The notes below the pieces were generated by a model. The model searched no databases, was not told where the DNA came from, and saw nothing but the letters and a program-made list of their open reading frames with translations. Both the position numbers and the translations under genes were made by a program. Positions 16,789 to 25,077 of a stretch of 64,000 nucleotides of DNA are shown here, piece by piece. Source of the stretch: Aalborgiella sp963841045 (GTDB lineage: Bacteria > Pseudomonadota > Gammaproteobacteria > Burkholderiales > Burkholderiaceae_C); the NCBI GenBank assembly GCA_963841045.1, contig CAWJBD010000005.1, positions 1 to 64,000 on the forward strand, in the 5' to 3' direction. The first letter of the stretch is position 1. Each line of letters starts with the position of its first letter.

Positions 16789-18030
16789 TCATCCAGGGCA
16801 GTATGTTATCACCATCAGGGCAAGGATCATAATGATGATAAAGGGGAAACACGCCCGGTAGAGCTGTATCACAGGCTTTTCGAACCTGATGCAGGAGATG
16901 ATGAGATTCAGGCCCACGGGCGGCATGGAGTAGCCGATTTCAAGGTTTGCCAGGAAGATGATGCCCAGGTGTACAGGGTTGATACCATACTCCTTGGCAA
17001 TGGGAACAATGAGCGGCACGATCACGATAAGGGCCCCATAGATCTCCATGAGGCTGCCCGCAAAGAGCAGAAAAATATTGAGCGCAATCAGGAATACCAC
17101 TTTGGAGGTTATATGCGCCTGGATCACTTCCAGGATCTTCATGGGGATCTCGGCATCGACCATGTAGGTGGTCAGCGCCAGCGCTGAGCCAATGATGATG
17201 AAGATGGCGCCGACCAGGACCATGCTCTCTCTGATGATGGCGGGAAACGACGCGATACGGATGTCCTTATGGATGAACACCTCCACGATAAACACATATG
17301 CCACCATAATGGATGCGATCTCTCCCAGCGTCACATAGCCGCCGAAAATACCCACCATGAGGATTATGGGGATGAAGAGCTCCCACTTGGCTGCCCGGGT
17401 CGTCTCGATGATCTCTTTGAGGGATGTCTTGTGCCTGACTGCCTTTGACCGCACGGCAAATAAAATGCTGTAGAGCGACAGGACAATCATCAGAAAGATC
17501 CCGGGGATGATGCCCGCTGCAAAGAGCTGGGTAATGCTGGTGCCGGCCACGACCCCATAAATGATGATGGGAAGACTCGGGAAAAACAGGAGCCCGAGGC
17601 TGCCGGAGGTGGTGAGCAGTCCGAGACTGAAATTATCGGAATATTTCCCTTTCATGAGGGCCGGATAGAGCAATCCGCCAAGCGCGATGATGGTGACACC
17701 CGAGGCGCCGGTAAAGGTGGTGAAGAAGGCGCATGCGACCAGCGATACGATTGCCAGGCCGCCCGGGAGCCAGCCCAGGATGGCCTGTGAAAAATTGACT
17801 ATGCGCACTGATGCCTTGCTCTCTGCCAGGACAAACCCGGCAAAGGTGAAGATGGGTATGGTGTAGAGCACCGGATTGTTTGAGAAGTGGCTGTATATAT
17901 CGACGATCAGGGCAGCGATCTGGATATCGGAAAGATAGAATCCGAGCATCCCGAAGGCCGCCAGGACGGCAAACATGGGGGCGCCTAAGAATACCATGAC
18001 TGTAATGAGGATAATGAGCGTAGTGGTCAT
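16789..18030 (-). CDS. dctM: TRAP transporter large permease (DctM)
   Basis: A 413-residue integral membrane protein with about 12 hydrophobic segments and DctM hallmarks (GAPMFAVLAAFGMLGFYLS, FFTTFTGASGVTIIALGGLL, LEIGYSMPPVGLNL). It is the ion-coupled channel subunit of a tripartite ATP-independent periplasmic transporter. It is the last gene of a minus-strand operon TatT-DctP-DctQ-DctM and intact, unlike its partners. The substrate is unknown; TatT-linked TRAP systems commonly take up organic acids. It faces the dehydratase operon end to end. Confidence 0.9.
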   Translation of the reverse strand: MTTTLIILITVMVFLGAPMFAVLAAFGMLGFYLSDIQIAALIVDIYSHFSNNPVLYTIPIFTFAGFVLAESKASVRIVNFSQAILGWLPGGLAIVSLVACAFFTTFTGASGVTIIALGGLLYPALMKGKYSDNFSLGLLTTSGSLGLLFFPSLPIIIYGVVAGTSITQLFAAGIIPGIFLMIVLSLYSILFAVRSKAVRHKTSLKEIIETTRAAKWELFIPIILMVGIFGGYVTLGEIASIMVAYVFIVEVFIHKDIRIASFPAIIRESMVLVGAIFIIIGSALALTTYMVDAEIPMKILEVIQAHITSKVVFLIALNIFLLFAGSLMEIYGALIVIVPLIVPIAKEYGINPVHLGIIFLANLEIGYSMPPVGLNLIISCIRFEKPVIQLYRACFPFIIIMILALMVITYCPG

Positions 18031-18034
18031 TGCC

Positions 18035-18599
18035 TTATATCCCCTTCACAAGCTGCATAAAAGATTGTGCGCACCGTGCCAGATAACGCAGTGTGACCGC
18101 GCAGTAACCCAGCGGGATAACCAGTTCGAGCACCCAGACCTTCATGTTGAAAAAGGGGATAATCGTTCCCATCTCATACTCATTGCGGATGAACTGGATG
18201 GATGCATAAAAGAGCATGCACGCAGACAATGGCGGTGAAAAGGCTTGTGATGACCTCTACAACATTTTTTGGTCCCTGCGTAAGGATGCGCTGGGCCAGG
18301 TCTATCCTGATATGTTTTCCCTCACGGGCTGCTATGGCGGCGCCTAGGAATGCAACCCAGAGCAGCAGGTGCCTCACGATCTCGGCACCGCCCGACATCC
18401 CTGTAGAACAAAAGTTTCGCAGCCCGATCTGCACAAGCACAAGCAGAATCATGCTCAAGAGCACGACCGAGATAACCGCGTCTTCCACCCGGGCAATGGC
18501 ACTGAACAGCCGGGATGGCGCCTCCCTACACCACCCGCATTCCGGGCATTTTTCAACAGCATCACCTGCCAGTTCAAATCCGCACAATGGGCAACGCAT
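18035..18599 (-). CDS. dctQ: TRAP transporter small permease (DctQ) with N-terminal zinc ribbon, one frameshift
   Basis: The N-terminal ~25 residues hold CPLCGFEL and CPECGWC, a four-Cys zinc ribbon not found in standard DctQ proteins. The DctQ domain follows, with membrane segments (ISVVLLSMILLVLVQIGLR, LLLWVAFLGAAIAAREGKHI) and the conserved R-x-D region. A frameshift near 18,215 leads into the last part (MGTIIPFFNMKVWVLELVIP). Total is about 188 residues, normal for DctQ plus the ribbon. DctM starts 4 bases downstream. Confidence 0.75.
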
Positions 18600-18607
18600 G
18601 GGAGTCC

Positions 18608-19660
18608 TTATTCCACCTGCATAACATACGTGTCATTGGGATGGGTGCGGCGGTATTCATCAATAAGCCCCAGGGTCTTGTCCAGTAACTCCCTTGAGTA
18701 GAGCTTGCCCACCAGTGACTCCCTGACTTTTTTTGAGGTCTCAAAGACAAACTGCATGTCCTTGTTCTTTGGATCATAAGGGACGATGATGATCCCTGCC
18801 TTCTTCAGGAGGGCTAAAGACCTGACATTATCCTGCCTGGTGAGCCTGAAAAGCCTGTCGTGCTCCTTCAGGGCGATATCCATCATGATCTTCTGGCTGG
18901 CAGGCGATATCTTGTCCCACACGTCTTGCTGATGATCGTAGCACCAAGGATGCTGCCGGTCGGATAGCCCGACATGTACTTGAAACGTGAAGACCACTGG
19001 AAGGCCACGGCACCGAACGGTGTGGAGCTTGCGCAGTCGATCATGTTCGTGGATAACGAGGTCGCCACATCGGATATGGAAAGGGATACGGGTGATATGT
19101 TCAGGGCCTGGAACATGGCCTGTCCGATGGGCTCACCCTCCATGGTCCACCATTTCTGTCTCCGGGCAACCTCCAGGGAAACCAAGCGGCTCTTTTGAAA
19201 AGGTGTGTATGAACCCGAGATCCATCCACCCGAGGACCTTGAACCCTTTTTCTTCGAATTGTTTCTCCATGTAGGGCTGGAGCTTGGACCTTACATAACC
19301 TACCTCTTCAAAATTCCTGAACATATAGGGGATCTCCGTTATCCTCACCTCGGAGACAACAAGGCCCAGACCAGGTCCCATGAATCCACCGCCGTGAAGC
19401 TGGCCGAGCTTAATCTTCCGGAGCATGTCCTTCTCATCACCCTGAACACCGCCCCAGTACATCTTGAAGCCGACTTCATTGTTCGTTTTTTCTCTGATTT
19501 GTTTGCCGATGTCGTCAAAGAAATTTGCAAGATTGCTGCCCTTGGGTGCAATGGATGCCATCTTGATGATCACCTTCGGCTCTGGCGCTGCAGCAAGGCT
19601 AAGCCCGCAGATAAGAAATGGCCATGATACAGCTGGAAAAACTAAACAATGCTTCATCAT
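18608..19660 (-). CDS. dctP: TRAP transporter solute-binding protein (DctP), at least two frameshifts
   Basis: A signal peptide (FPAVSWPFLICGLSLAAA) is followed by KVIIKMASIAPKGSNLANFF, VGFKMYWGGVQGDEKDMLRK and a G-rich stretch typical of DctP. Frame changes near 19,185 and 18,920 connect to VARRQKWWTMEGEPIGQA and then KISPASQKIMMDIALKEHDR and ELLDKTLGLIDEYR at the C-terminus. The total of ~350 residues is normal. The double start (19,660 and 19,657) follows AAGGGGAGC. The protein would bind an organic acid in the periplasm and deliver it to DctQM. Confidence 0.75.
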
Positions 19661-19682
19661 TGTGCTCCCCTTTTCTTTACGA

Positions 19683-20529
19683 TTAGAAATAGGTATCTAT
19701 ATTGTCCAGGAGGAATCTTTCGCCTTCCTCTTGGCAACCTCATTGGCAAAGGCCGTTTCGGGATATTTATCCCGGCGTTGCCATGATCATCTCCAGGGTC
19801 TTTACGAACAGGTCACGGTCCTGGATCTGGTAGGCATAAAACTTGGCATACAGGATTACATGAACAGCAACTTCGTCCGGAAATCTTAAAAGCCTTGTCA
19901 AAGTGTTTATTGCCGTCTTGTCACCAAGCATCTTGGGCTGGGCAGAGTAGAAGCCACCGAGCATGCATGGGCGCTCCCGAAGTAATACCTCTCGTCCAGT
20001 TCGATGACTCGCTCCAGCATGTCAATGACCTTCGGAAGGTCCATCAGGGCCTCCGGATCGACCGAGATTGATGCCGATCCAGGCGATCCAGCTGTTGGCG
20101 GCCCAGAAAAGTGCAGGCACGTCGCTTGCCGCAATCTTTCAGCATCTCTTTGAAGTCAGGTCCGTGCTCATCGAACTGCCTGTTTCCCCTCAGGACACTC
20201 AGGCCATATTCCCTGGCCTTGAGGTAGAGAGCGCTTGCGCGCTTTTTGTCCGTGTCCTCCACAAAGGCGTTTGCATAACCGAAGTAGGCCTCTGCCGCGC
20301 AGTATCAGCTTGTCATTCGGCGCCGACTTGATGAATCCGTCAATCTGGATGAGGCTTGCCGGAAGCCCATCTCGCATGAGATCGACATCGGTGCTCCTGT
20401 TCACGGCAGTCGTCATGTCGTCCATGATGGGATCCATGGACCTCACCATGTACGCCTTCTGGAACATCCGGTAAGTAATAAGGAAATGACCAGGATCTTG
20501 AGTGAAAACATAAAACGGACATTTTGCAT
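19683..20529 (-). CDS. TRAP transporter TatT component family lipoprotein, several frameshifts
   Basis: ATG at 20,529 after AGGGGG opens a lipoprotein signal peptide with lipobox LTGC (MFSLKILVISLLLTGCS). Shifted frames then give QKAYMVRSMDPIMDDMTTAV, RASALYLKAREYGLSVLRG, DPEALMDLPKVIDMLERVIE and FYAYQIQDRDLFVKTLEMI, ending with an AFANEVAKRKAKD segment and TAA at 19,683. This is the TPR-containing TatT family, a periplasmic partner of some TRAP transporters. At least five indels break it (near 20,463, 20,290, 20,110, 19,990 and 19,770), the densest set in the window. Error or pseudogenisation cannot be told apart here. Confidence 0.65.
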
Positions 20530-21011
20530 TATATCAACCCCCTTTTTATTTACTTTTTTCTATATTCATCACGGATAGAATCATATTGTCAATAGCAAAT
20601 TGTATCCTGCAAAAGATGATCTATTCTTCATAGGGCCATACCATTCGACAATCTCCATAATCGTAGCCTATTCCAAAGCCAAACGAGATGGTGGTCTCCG
20701 GTCCTTTCGATGATGCCTTGATTATAACCACCTCCTAGCTGTAAACGACTATTGTCAGCTCCAGACCGATGCCCAAACCAATACTTTTGTCACATCCTCC
20801 TGTATGCCTATCAAATGAATTCCTTTGTTGCGTTGACTGCAATATACAATTATTGAAGATTAACTTCTTGGCAAGTATTGCTTTCATTGTGGTTGATCTT
20901 GCTTTTTCTACTATTTGATATCACGGGACATTGATCTGTGTATTTTCCTCTTTCAAAAATAATGAATAATGTTATTATTATTATATTCAAAAAAACAATA
21001 GGAGGCGGATT
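20530..21011. other. Intergenic stretch with a possible relic of a short gene on the minus strand
   Basis: About 480 bases lie between the TatT gene and the DUF1737 gene. On the minus strand from about 20,810 to 20,620 one frame reads KSIGLGIGLELTIVVYS, meets TAG, then in the same frame ASSKGPETTISFGFGIGY and a stop. Two AGGAGG sequences lie within it. Glycine-rich alternating residues hint at a beta-strand protein, but no family is recognisable. The remaining bases are AT-rich; 20,940-21,010 probably holds the promoter of the next gene. Confidence 0.25.
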
Positions 21012-21194
21012 ATGGAATATAAGATTATTTCTAGTAGCGCATGGTCAGTGGAAGCTGCAGTTAAAGTATTAGAAAAAAAGGTTAATGATTTAATAAAAGA
21101 AGGATGGGAACCTATAGGTGGTGTTATGATAGTTGCTTTCAATGACCATGTGTACCAATCACTTATAAAAAGAGAAACAGCCATTAATAAGTAA
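21012..21194 (+). CDS. DUF1737 domain protein
   Basis: The 60-residue product matches the small DUF1737 family: MEYKIISSS, then LEKKVNDLIKEGWEPIGGVM and YQSLIKRE. A strong ribosome binding site AGGAGGCGGATT precedes the ATG. Function of the family is unknown; it is a short cytoplasmic alpha-beta protein. The gene is much richer in A+T than the metabolic operon to its left. Confidence 0.8.
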   Translation: MEYKIISSSAWSVEAAVKVLEKKVNDLIKEGWEPIGGVMIVAFNDHVYQSLIKRETAINK

Positions 21195-21279
21195 TAAGCG
21201 AAGTTCGGATATTAATCGTTCGGCTAACAAAAATTGTTGTCGAACAGACTTGGAAAGATTGCGGCCGGAGGAAAAGATT

Positions 21280-21642
21280 ATGAACAAAGTTGTAGCACGG
21301 TTTGTTGGTGGTAACATGATCAAAGGCACGACAAACGACTTCTTTTCGGGGAAAGATGTTTTTCATGTGAGCGTGTTGAACGCACCGGCCGAGGAAAAGC
21401 CTTTCAAAATCTACACGAAGGATTTGAAAGCATTGTTCTTTGTGAAGGACTTCCGAGGTAATTCGCATTACGTCAATCGGAACGAATTCGATCCGAAATA
21501 TCCTACGATCGGACTCAAAATCAGGGTGGAGTTCAAGGACGGCGAAGTTCTTGTGGGAACATCAACAGAATACCAACCCGGACGTTCGGGGTTCTTCATC
21601 TTACCGGCGGATGAGGTACAAACAACGATCTTTGCTATGTAG
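21280..21642 (+). CDS. DUF6982-type conserved protein
   Basis: A 120-residue protein with VVARFVGGNMIKGTTNDFF, LKALFFVKDFRGN, and VEFKDGEVLVGTSTEYQPGR ending in GFFILPAD, a pattern I associate with the PilZ-like DUF6982 family in Desulfobacterota. ATG 21,280 is preceded by GGAGG with 8-base spacing and is preferred over an upstream TTG at 21,250. Function is unknown. It lies 85 bases after the DUF1737 gene. Confidence 0.75.
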   Translation: MNKVVARFVGGNMIKGTTNDFFSGKDVFHVSVLNAPAEEKPFKIYTKDLKALFFVKDFRGNSHYVNRNEFDPKYPTIGLKIRVEFKDGEVLVGTSTEYQPGRSGFFILPADEVQTTIFAM

Positions 21643-21691
21643 TCGTAGAGGCCACTAAAGAGATTAGAATACTATGACCCGGATAGCAACA

Positions 21692-21722
21692 GAAAAAAGG
21701 GTTAGCCGTAATTAGCTAACCA
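21692..21722 (-). terminator. Rho-independent terminator of tRNA-Glu
   Basis: Read on the minus strand, GGTTAGC and GCTAACC pair around an 8-nt loop and are followed by six T residues. It lies 12 bases beyond the 3' end of the tRNA gene and is a textbook intrinsic terminator. Confidence 0.85.
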
Positions 21723-21733
21723 CTTAATTTAAT

Positions 21734-21809
21734 TGGCGTCCCCACGGGGAGTCGAACCCCGGTTACAGCCGTGAAAGGGCCGTGTCCTAGGCCACTAGAC
21801 GATAGGGAC
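21734..21809 (-). tRNA. tRNA-Glu (anticodon TTC)
   Basis: On the minus strand the sequence folds as a full cloverleaf: acceptor GTCCCTA..., D-arm with CTAGTGGCCTAGGAC, anticodon loop CTTTCAC (anticodon TTC, Glu), T-arm GGGGTTCGACTCCCC, and an encoded CCA end at 21,734-21,736. The acceptor pairs GTCCC with GGGAC. The terminator follows directly. Confidence 0.93.
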
Positions 21810-21919
21810 ATCCGAGTAACTTTATGTAAGTTGCGCCTTATATATTGTTCAAATTAAATGTCAAGCGTTGACTCAATAAATATGTCACAATAGGATAGAT
21901 GAAATATATTGTGGCGGTG

Positions 21920-22628
21920 TTAAGGTTTTAAAAACCCGGCCTTTATAGCATCCTCAACCACTTTATTGTATTTATTTGTCTTGGCAGACTCAATATGTTT
22001 AGATTTTTTCACTTTCTTTCATCATTTTTTTTAAAGATTTATATGGGATCTTTTTAATCAGGCTGTTGGCAATAGACAATGGTACTCCTTTGCCAATGTC
22101 CGGATCTATAATAAGGGTTACCCTGGTGTGCTCCCGGTCAATCCAATCGAGAGTAAATAATGAATTAAATGAAGGCATTCTGATATATCCTTTGCCTGAA
22201 TCATAGCTCATTTCATTGGTTAAGTCGCCGTAAATGAGATATTGACCTTTTTCAATATTACTTTTTACTGTGCTTTTAAGTACCATATCCCTGTCTGTAA
22301 ATAGAGTAATATGTTGACGGAACCGAAAGATAGAAACATCATTTTCGTCATCTACGACTTTTAATATTTTTGTTTCCCTGCAATTTTCCATCCATTCCGG
22401 ATAATTGGCAATATCTCTGATGAGAGTGGCAATTGTTTCCATTCTTGCAGGGATAACGCAGGTAGTTTTAGACGCGATATACTCTTTGCCGGCAACCACA
22501 CTCGTATATATCTGGCATCCATCTTCAGTGTCGACAAATTTCCATTGATATTTGTCGGAGGCAAAGCTGGTTGAGGCAACAATTATAAGCATCAGGACTA
22601 CGGTAATGATAAAATTTCTTTTAACCAT
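21920..22628 (-). CDS. START-domain lipid-binding protein, exported; C-terminus frameshifted
   Basis: MVKRNFIITVVLMLIIVAST is a signal peptide. The body matches the START fold: WKFVDTEDGCQIYTS, IANYPEWMENCRETKIL, TDRDMVLKSTV, WIDREHTRVTLIIDPDIGKG. The frame as given stops at 21,999 (209 residues). Removing one A from the A6 run there continues into SKHIESAKTNKYNKVVEDA and a stop at 21,920, probably the true end. Such periplasmic START proteins are thought to bind lipids. A plausible promoter is TTGACA (22,737-22,732) with AATAGG 17 bases on. Confidence 0.78.
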
Positions 22629-22708
22629 AAAACACTCCTGTTTGTTTTGTTTGATATTCTTCTCCGGGACGTTTTTCGCAGCATTTTGACGCCAAAATAA
22701 CGCGAAAA

Positions 22709-22737
22709 CCTATTGCATGCAGGCAGTGATTTGTCAA
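22709..22737 (-). promoter_or_regulatory. Candidate sigma-70 promoter of the START-domain gene
   Basis: On the minus strand TTGACA (22,737-22,732) and AATAGG (22,714-22,709) are separated by 17 bases. The -35 is perfect and the -10 weak. It lies about 80 bases upstream of the ATG at 22,628. Confidence 0.35.
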
Positions 22738-23048
22738 GAAATATGCAGATCGGGCTGAACCTTGATATCGGTTGTGGTATAAATTATAATCTGGAAAAAA
22801 TAATAGTTTTTGTTGAAGATTATTGTGAAACTCCAATTCCTAAAGCGAATAATCTAAATACCCTGAATAACCTTAGGGTCACTATAGGCGTCTTGGAGTT
22901 TGTTGGTCGAATTAATGAAACTCAAATATTACAAACGCAGTGCAGTAATATTTGTAAGTTGAATTATCCCCTGCGCAAAGCACATAGGGATATCCCTGCA
23001 AAGCAGAGTATAGTACCCCACGGCTTGCTTTGACGTTCATACCAGAGA
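22738..23048. other. Intergenic region, no gene seen
   Basis: Short open frames on both strands here have no ribosome binding site, no recognisable motif and no coding-like composition. The stretch is AT-rich and separates the START gene from the end of the VKOR-thioredoxin gene. Confidence 0.4.
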
Positions 23049-24087
23049 CTACTTTTTCCCTGCTGATATATGCGTCTTTAATGCAGTCAGCCCCTGCCAT
23101 ATTTCGTCATCACCAATGTATTTTTTGACATTCGTCGGGAATATTTGATGACGCAGGTGGGGTGTCTGATCAATATTATTTTCCTTAATGATGGCGGTGA
23201 GCATCGGGAAAATTAATTTTTCGTCAAATGGTTTCAATGAAATCTTCTGCTCTGTCAAATAAGACGACCAGATCGTTTTCTTTCTCGATTTTTTTTACCT
23301 GTGCCGCTTCAAAAAGTATGTTGCGGACATGAAAAATGTTTTCTGCGCCGGAATTGGCATTTGCCGCGTAAAGATAATATTTGGCGTAAACAGGCGTGAC
23401 TTTATGAAAAGGAACATCAATAAAAGTTATTTTTACCTTGCCTGTCGCCAGTAATTCTTTCAATAGAGGTTCTGCTTTTGTATCAATGCTTTTGCACGGC
23501 GGGCAGAAATAGTCGGCAAAGATAACTACTTCATATTTGCCTGTGCCAAGAGAAGGGATTGACCATTCGCAATTTCCTGTCCATAAGCCGGCGTGACGGA
23601 ACCGGAGAAAGTAAGTAAAACAAATAAATATCCCATTAAACTGAAAAGCAACAAAGGCAGCTTGTAAATCCTGAACATTGAAAAATCAACCTCCCCGAGA
23701 AAATAGAGCCACATCCGGCTGCGTTTTTCACGCCAGGCGGATGGGACTTCATAATTAATTATGAATGATAAAATCAACATGACCGAAAATGCAAGACAAA
23801 AAGGGCAATAAACGTCATTTTGCACCTGAAAGGCATAAAGATGAACTTCCACGCCCAGACCCCGCGGCCAGCATAGCCCGCACGAAAGGTGTTTGTTTAA
23901 AAGCGGCAAAAACAATAATGGCCGTCATATAAGCCATGCCGACCCATTTGAGATCAATGCCGAAAATATCGCCTTTTAGATAACTGCATGCGGTATCGCA
24001 GTAGTCGTAATACGCCATGATGCCGATGCCGATCAGCGACAGCACAATGGTGATTAAGTTGCGATATTTTTTAATAAAGTCTTTCAT
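23049..24087 (-). CDS. VKOR-thioredoxin (DsbA-like) fusion protein, several frameshifts
   Basis: Joined frames give ~345 residues. The first part is a vitamin K epoxide reductase-like membrane domain: LITIVLSLIGIGIMAYYDY, CDTACSYLKGDIFGIDLKWV and the redox motif VYCPFCLAFSV. The second is an exported thioredoxin/DsbG-like domain with KYEVVIFADYFCPPC (catalytic CPPC) and a TPTCVIKY cis-Pro region. The final segment is IGDDEIWQGLTALKTHIS. Such fusions form disulfides in periplasmic proteins with a quinone as oxidant. Frame changes fall near 23,860, 23,560 and 23,255, plus a compensated pair near 23,145. ATG 24,087 is the likely start; no clear ribosome binding site is visible. Confidence 0.75.
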
Positions 24088-24133
24088 GGTCAATGTTGAT
24101 AATATCTTTAGTGCGTGTTCTTATATCTCATCT

Positions 24134-24490
24134 TTAGAAAAATTTCTTCTTAAATTTTAGGGCCACATTGACCAGGCCGATCATGACCGGCACTTCCACC
24201 AGCGGACCGATAACGGCGGCAAAAGCCGCTCCGGAATTAATGCCGAAAACGGCAATAGCCACGGCGATCGCCAGCTCAAAATTGTTGCTTGCTGCAGTGA
24301 AAGCCAGTGTTGTTGTTTTAGAGTAATCCGCGCCCATTTTTTTTCCAAGATAGAACGACACTAGAAACATAACCACAAAATAGATGAGCAGAGGAATAGC
24401 AATTCTCACGACATCCAGCGGCAGTGTAATGATCAAATTGCCCTTCAAGCTGAACATCACAACGATGGTGACACCTTGAACCAACAATCC
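24134..24490 (-). CDS. arsB: Arsenite efflux permease ACR3, C-terminal part only
   Basis: About 118 residues match the C-terminal third of ACR3/ArsB: VTIVVMFSLKGNLIITLPLD, then TLAFTAASNNFELAIAVAIA and GAAFAAVIGPLVEVPVMIGL. The conserved ASNNFELA motif of ACR3 is complete. Upstream (toward higher coordinates) the family sequence stops abruptly at about LLVQG, and the DNA continues as the start of an unrelated gene at 24,606. A normal ACR3 is ~350 residues, so two thirds are missing. The gene is cut by the contig junction. The full protein would export arsenite. Confidence 0.75.
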   Translation of the reverse strand, partial: GLLVQGVTIVVMFSLKGNLIITLPLDVVRIAIPLLIYFVVMFLVSFYLGKKMGADYSKTTTLAFTAASNNFELAIAVAIAVFGINSGAAFAAVIGPLVEVPVMIGLVNVALKFKKKFF

Positions 24491-24500
24491 GCCGCTGTAG
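24480..24500. other. Junction between two unrelated genomes (probable chimeric join)
   Basis: Left of this point, genes are of Desulfobacterota type and the ACR3 gene is open upstream; right of it, genes, codon use and repeats are Burkholderiales. On the minus strand the bactofilin-like frame ends in AAD at the same place where ACR3 resumes with LLVQG. Bactofilins can carry a similar LLVQG, so a short stretch of shared sequence may have bridged an assembly graph. The exact base is uncertain by about 10. Confidence 0.7.
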
Positions 24501-24606
24501 GCACATCCCCGCTCACGCGCGAATCTGGCGCAATGCGATTGACAATATTCATGCCAATCGGATCGATATCCAGCTTGTCTTGTTGTTTTGAAGTATCTAC
24601 AGCCAT
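24488..24606 (-). CDS. Truncated N-terminus, bactofilin-like
   Basis: From ATG 24,606 about 40 codons read MAVDTSKQQDKLDID and then NIVNRIAPDSRVSGDVPTAA before the junction; the frame then runs on as noise into ACR3 sequence and stops. The pattern of an Ile/Pro/Gly segment followed by SRVSGDV resembles the start of bactofilins, polymerising cytoskeletal beta-helix proteins. With so little sequence this is tentative. It starts 20 bases after the membrane-protein gene at 24,626 and is probably co-transcribed with it. Confidence 0.4.
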
Positions 24607-24625
24607 ATCAATTCAATAAAAGCAA

Positions 24626-25015
24626 TCAATTAAAAATGGTAAATTGAATCCACGCGCGTGACCACGCATAGGTCAGCGCCAAACCAATCAAGGCAGAAGC
24701 TAAAAAACCTAACATGAACATCAGTGCCGAACTTCTTTCGTGCGAAACGAATTGATTCGCGAGTTGCCGCTTGAACGACACGCCAGTGCTTCGCTGACTG
24801 CGTTTAAGAGCTTTGTTGAGCACTTGATAGGCTGGCTCTGACAACCACGCTTTGGCATTCATGGCATCCACAGTCACATACTGCTGATTGATCAAATCGC
24901 GCTCTTTGAATCGCTGACCCAAAACAACTTCTTGCGGTAAACCGACGATGGTTGAGGTAAAAAAATCATCCAACTGCGCTTTGCCTTGCATGCTGTTGAT
25001 GGCTTGATTTGTCAT
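24626..25015 (-). CDS. Hypothetical protein with C-terminal membrane helix
   Basis: Starting at ATG 25,015 the product has 129 residues: a soluble part (QAINSMQGKAQLDDFFTSTI, QQYVTVDAMNAKAWLSEPAY, SFKRQLANQF) and one hydrophobic segment near the C-terminus (ALMFMLGFLASALIGLALTY). I do not recognise it. Upstream, another frame reads KIRKDLVQYLAKHPDIAEKI, which looks coding and could be this gene's true N-terminus if a base is missing near 25,020. It is followed by the truncated bactofilin-like gene. Confidence 0.55.
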   Translation of the reverse strand: MTNQAINSMQGKAQLDDFFTSTIVGLPQEVVLGQRFKERDLINQQYVTVDAMNAKAWLSEPAYQVLNKALKRSQRSTGVSFKRQLANQFVSHERSSALMFMLGFLASALIGLALTYAWSRAWIQFTIFN

Positions 25016-25077
25016 ACTGAATTTTTTCCGCAATATCGGGGTGTTTGGCTAAATATTGAACTAAGTCTTTCCTAATT

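Noticed and set aside
22713..23033. 106-codon plus-strand frame between the START and VKOR genes
   Set aside because: No ribosome binding site, no family motif, AT-rich low-information sequence.
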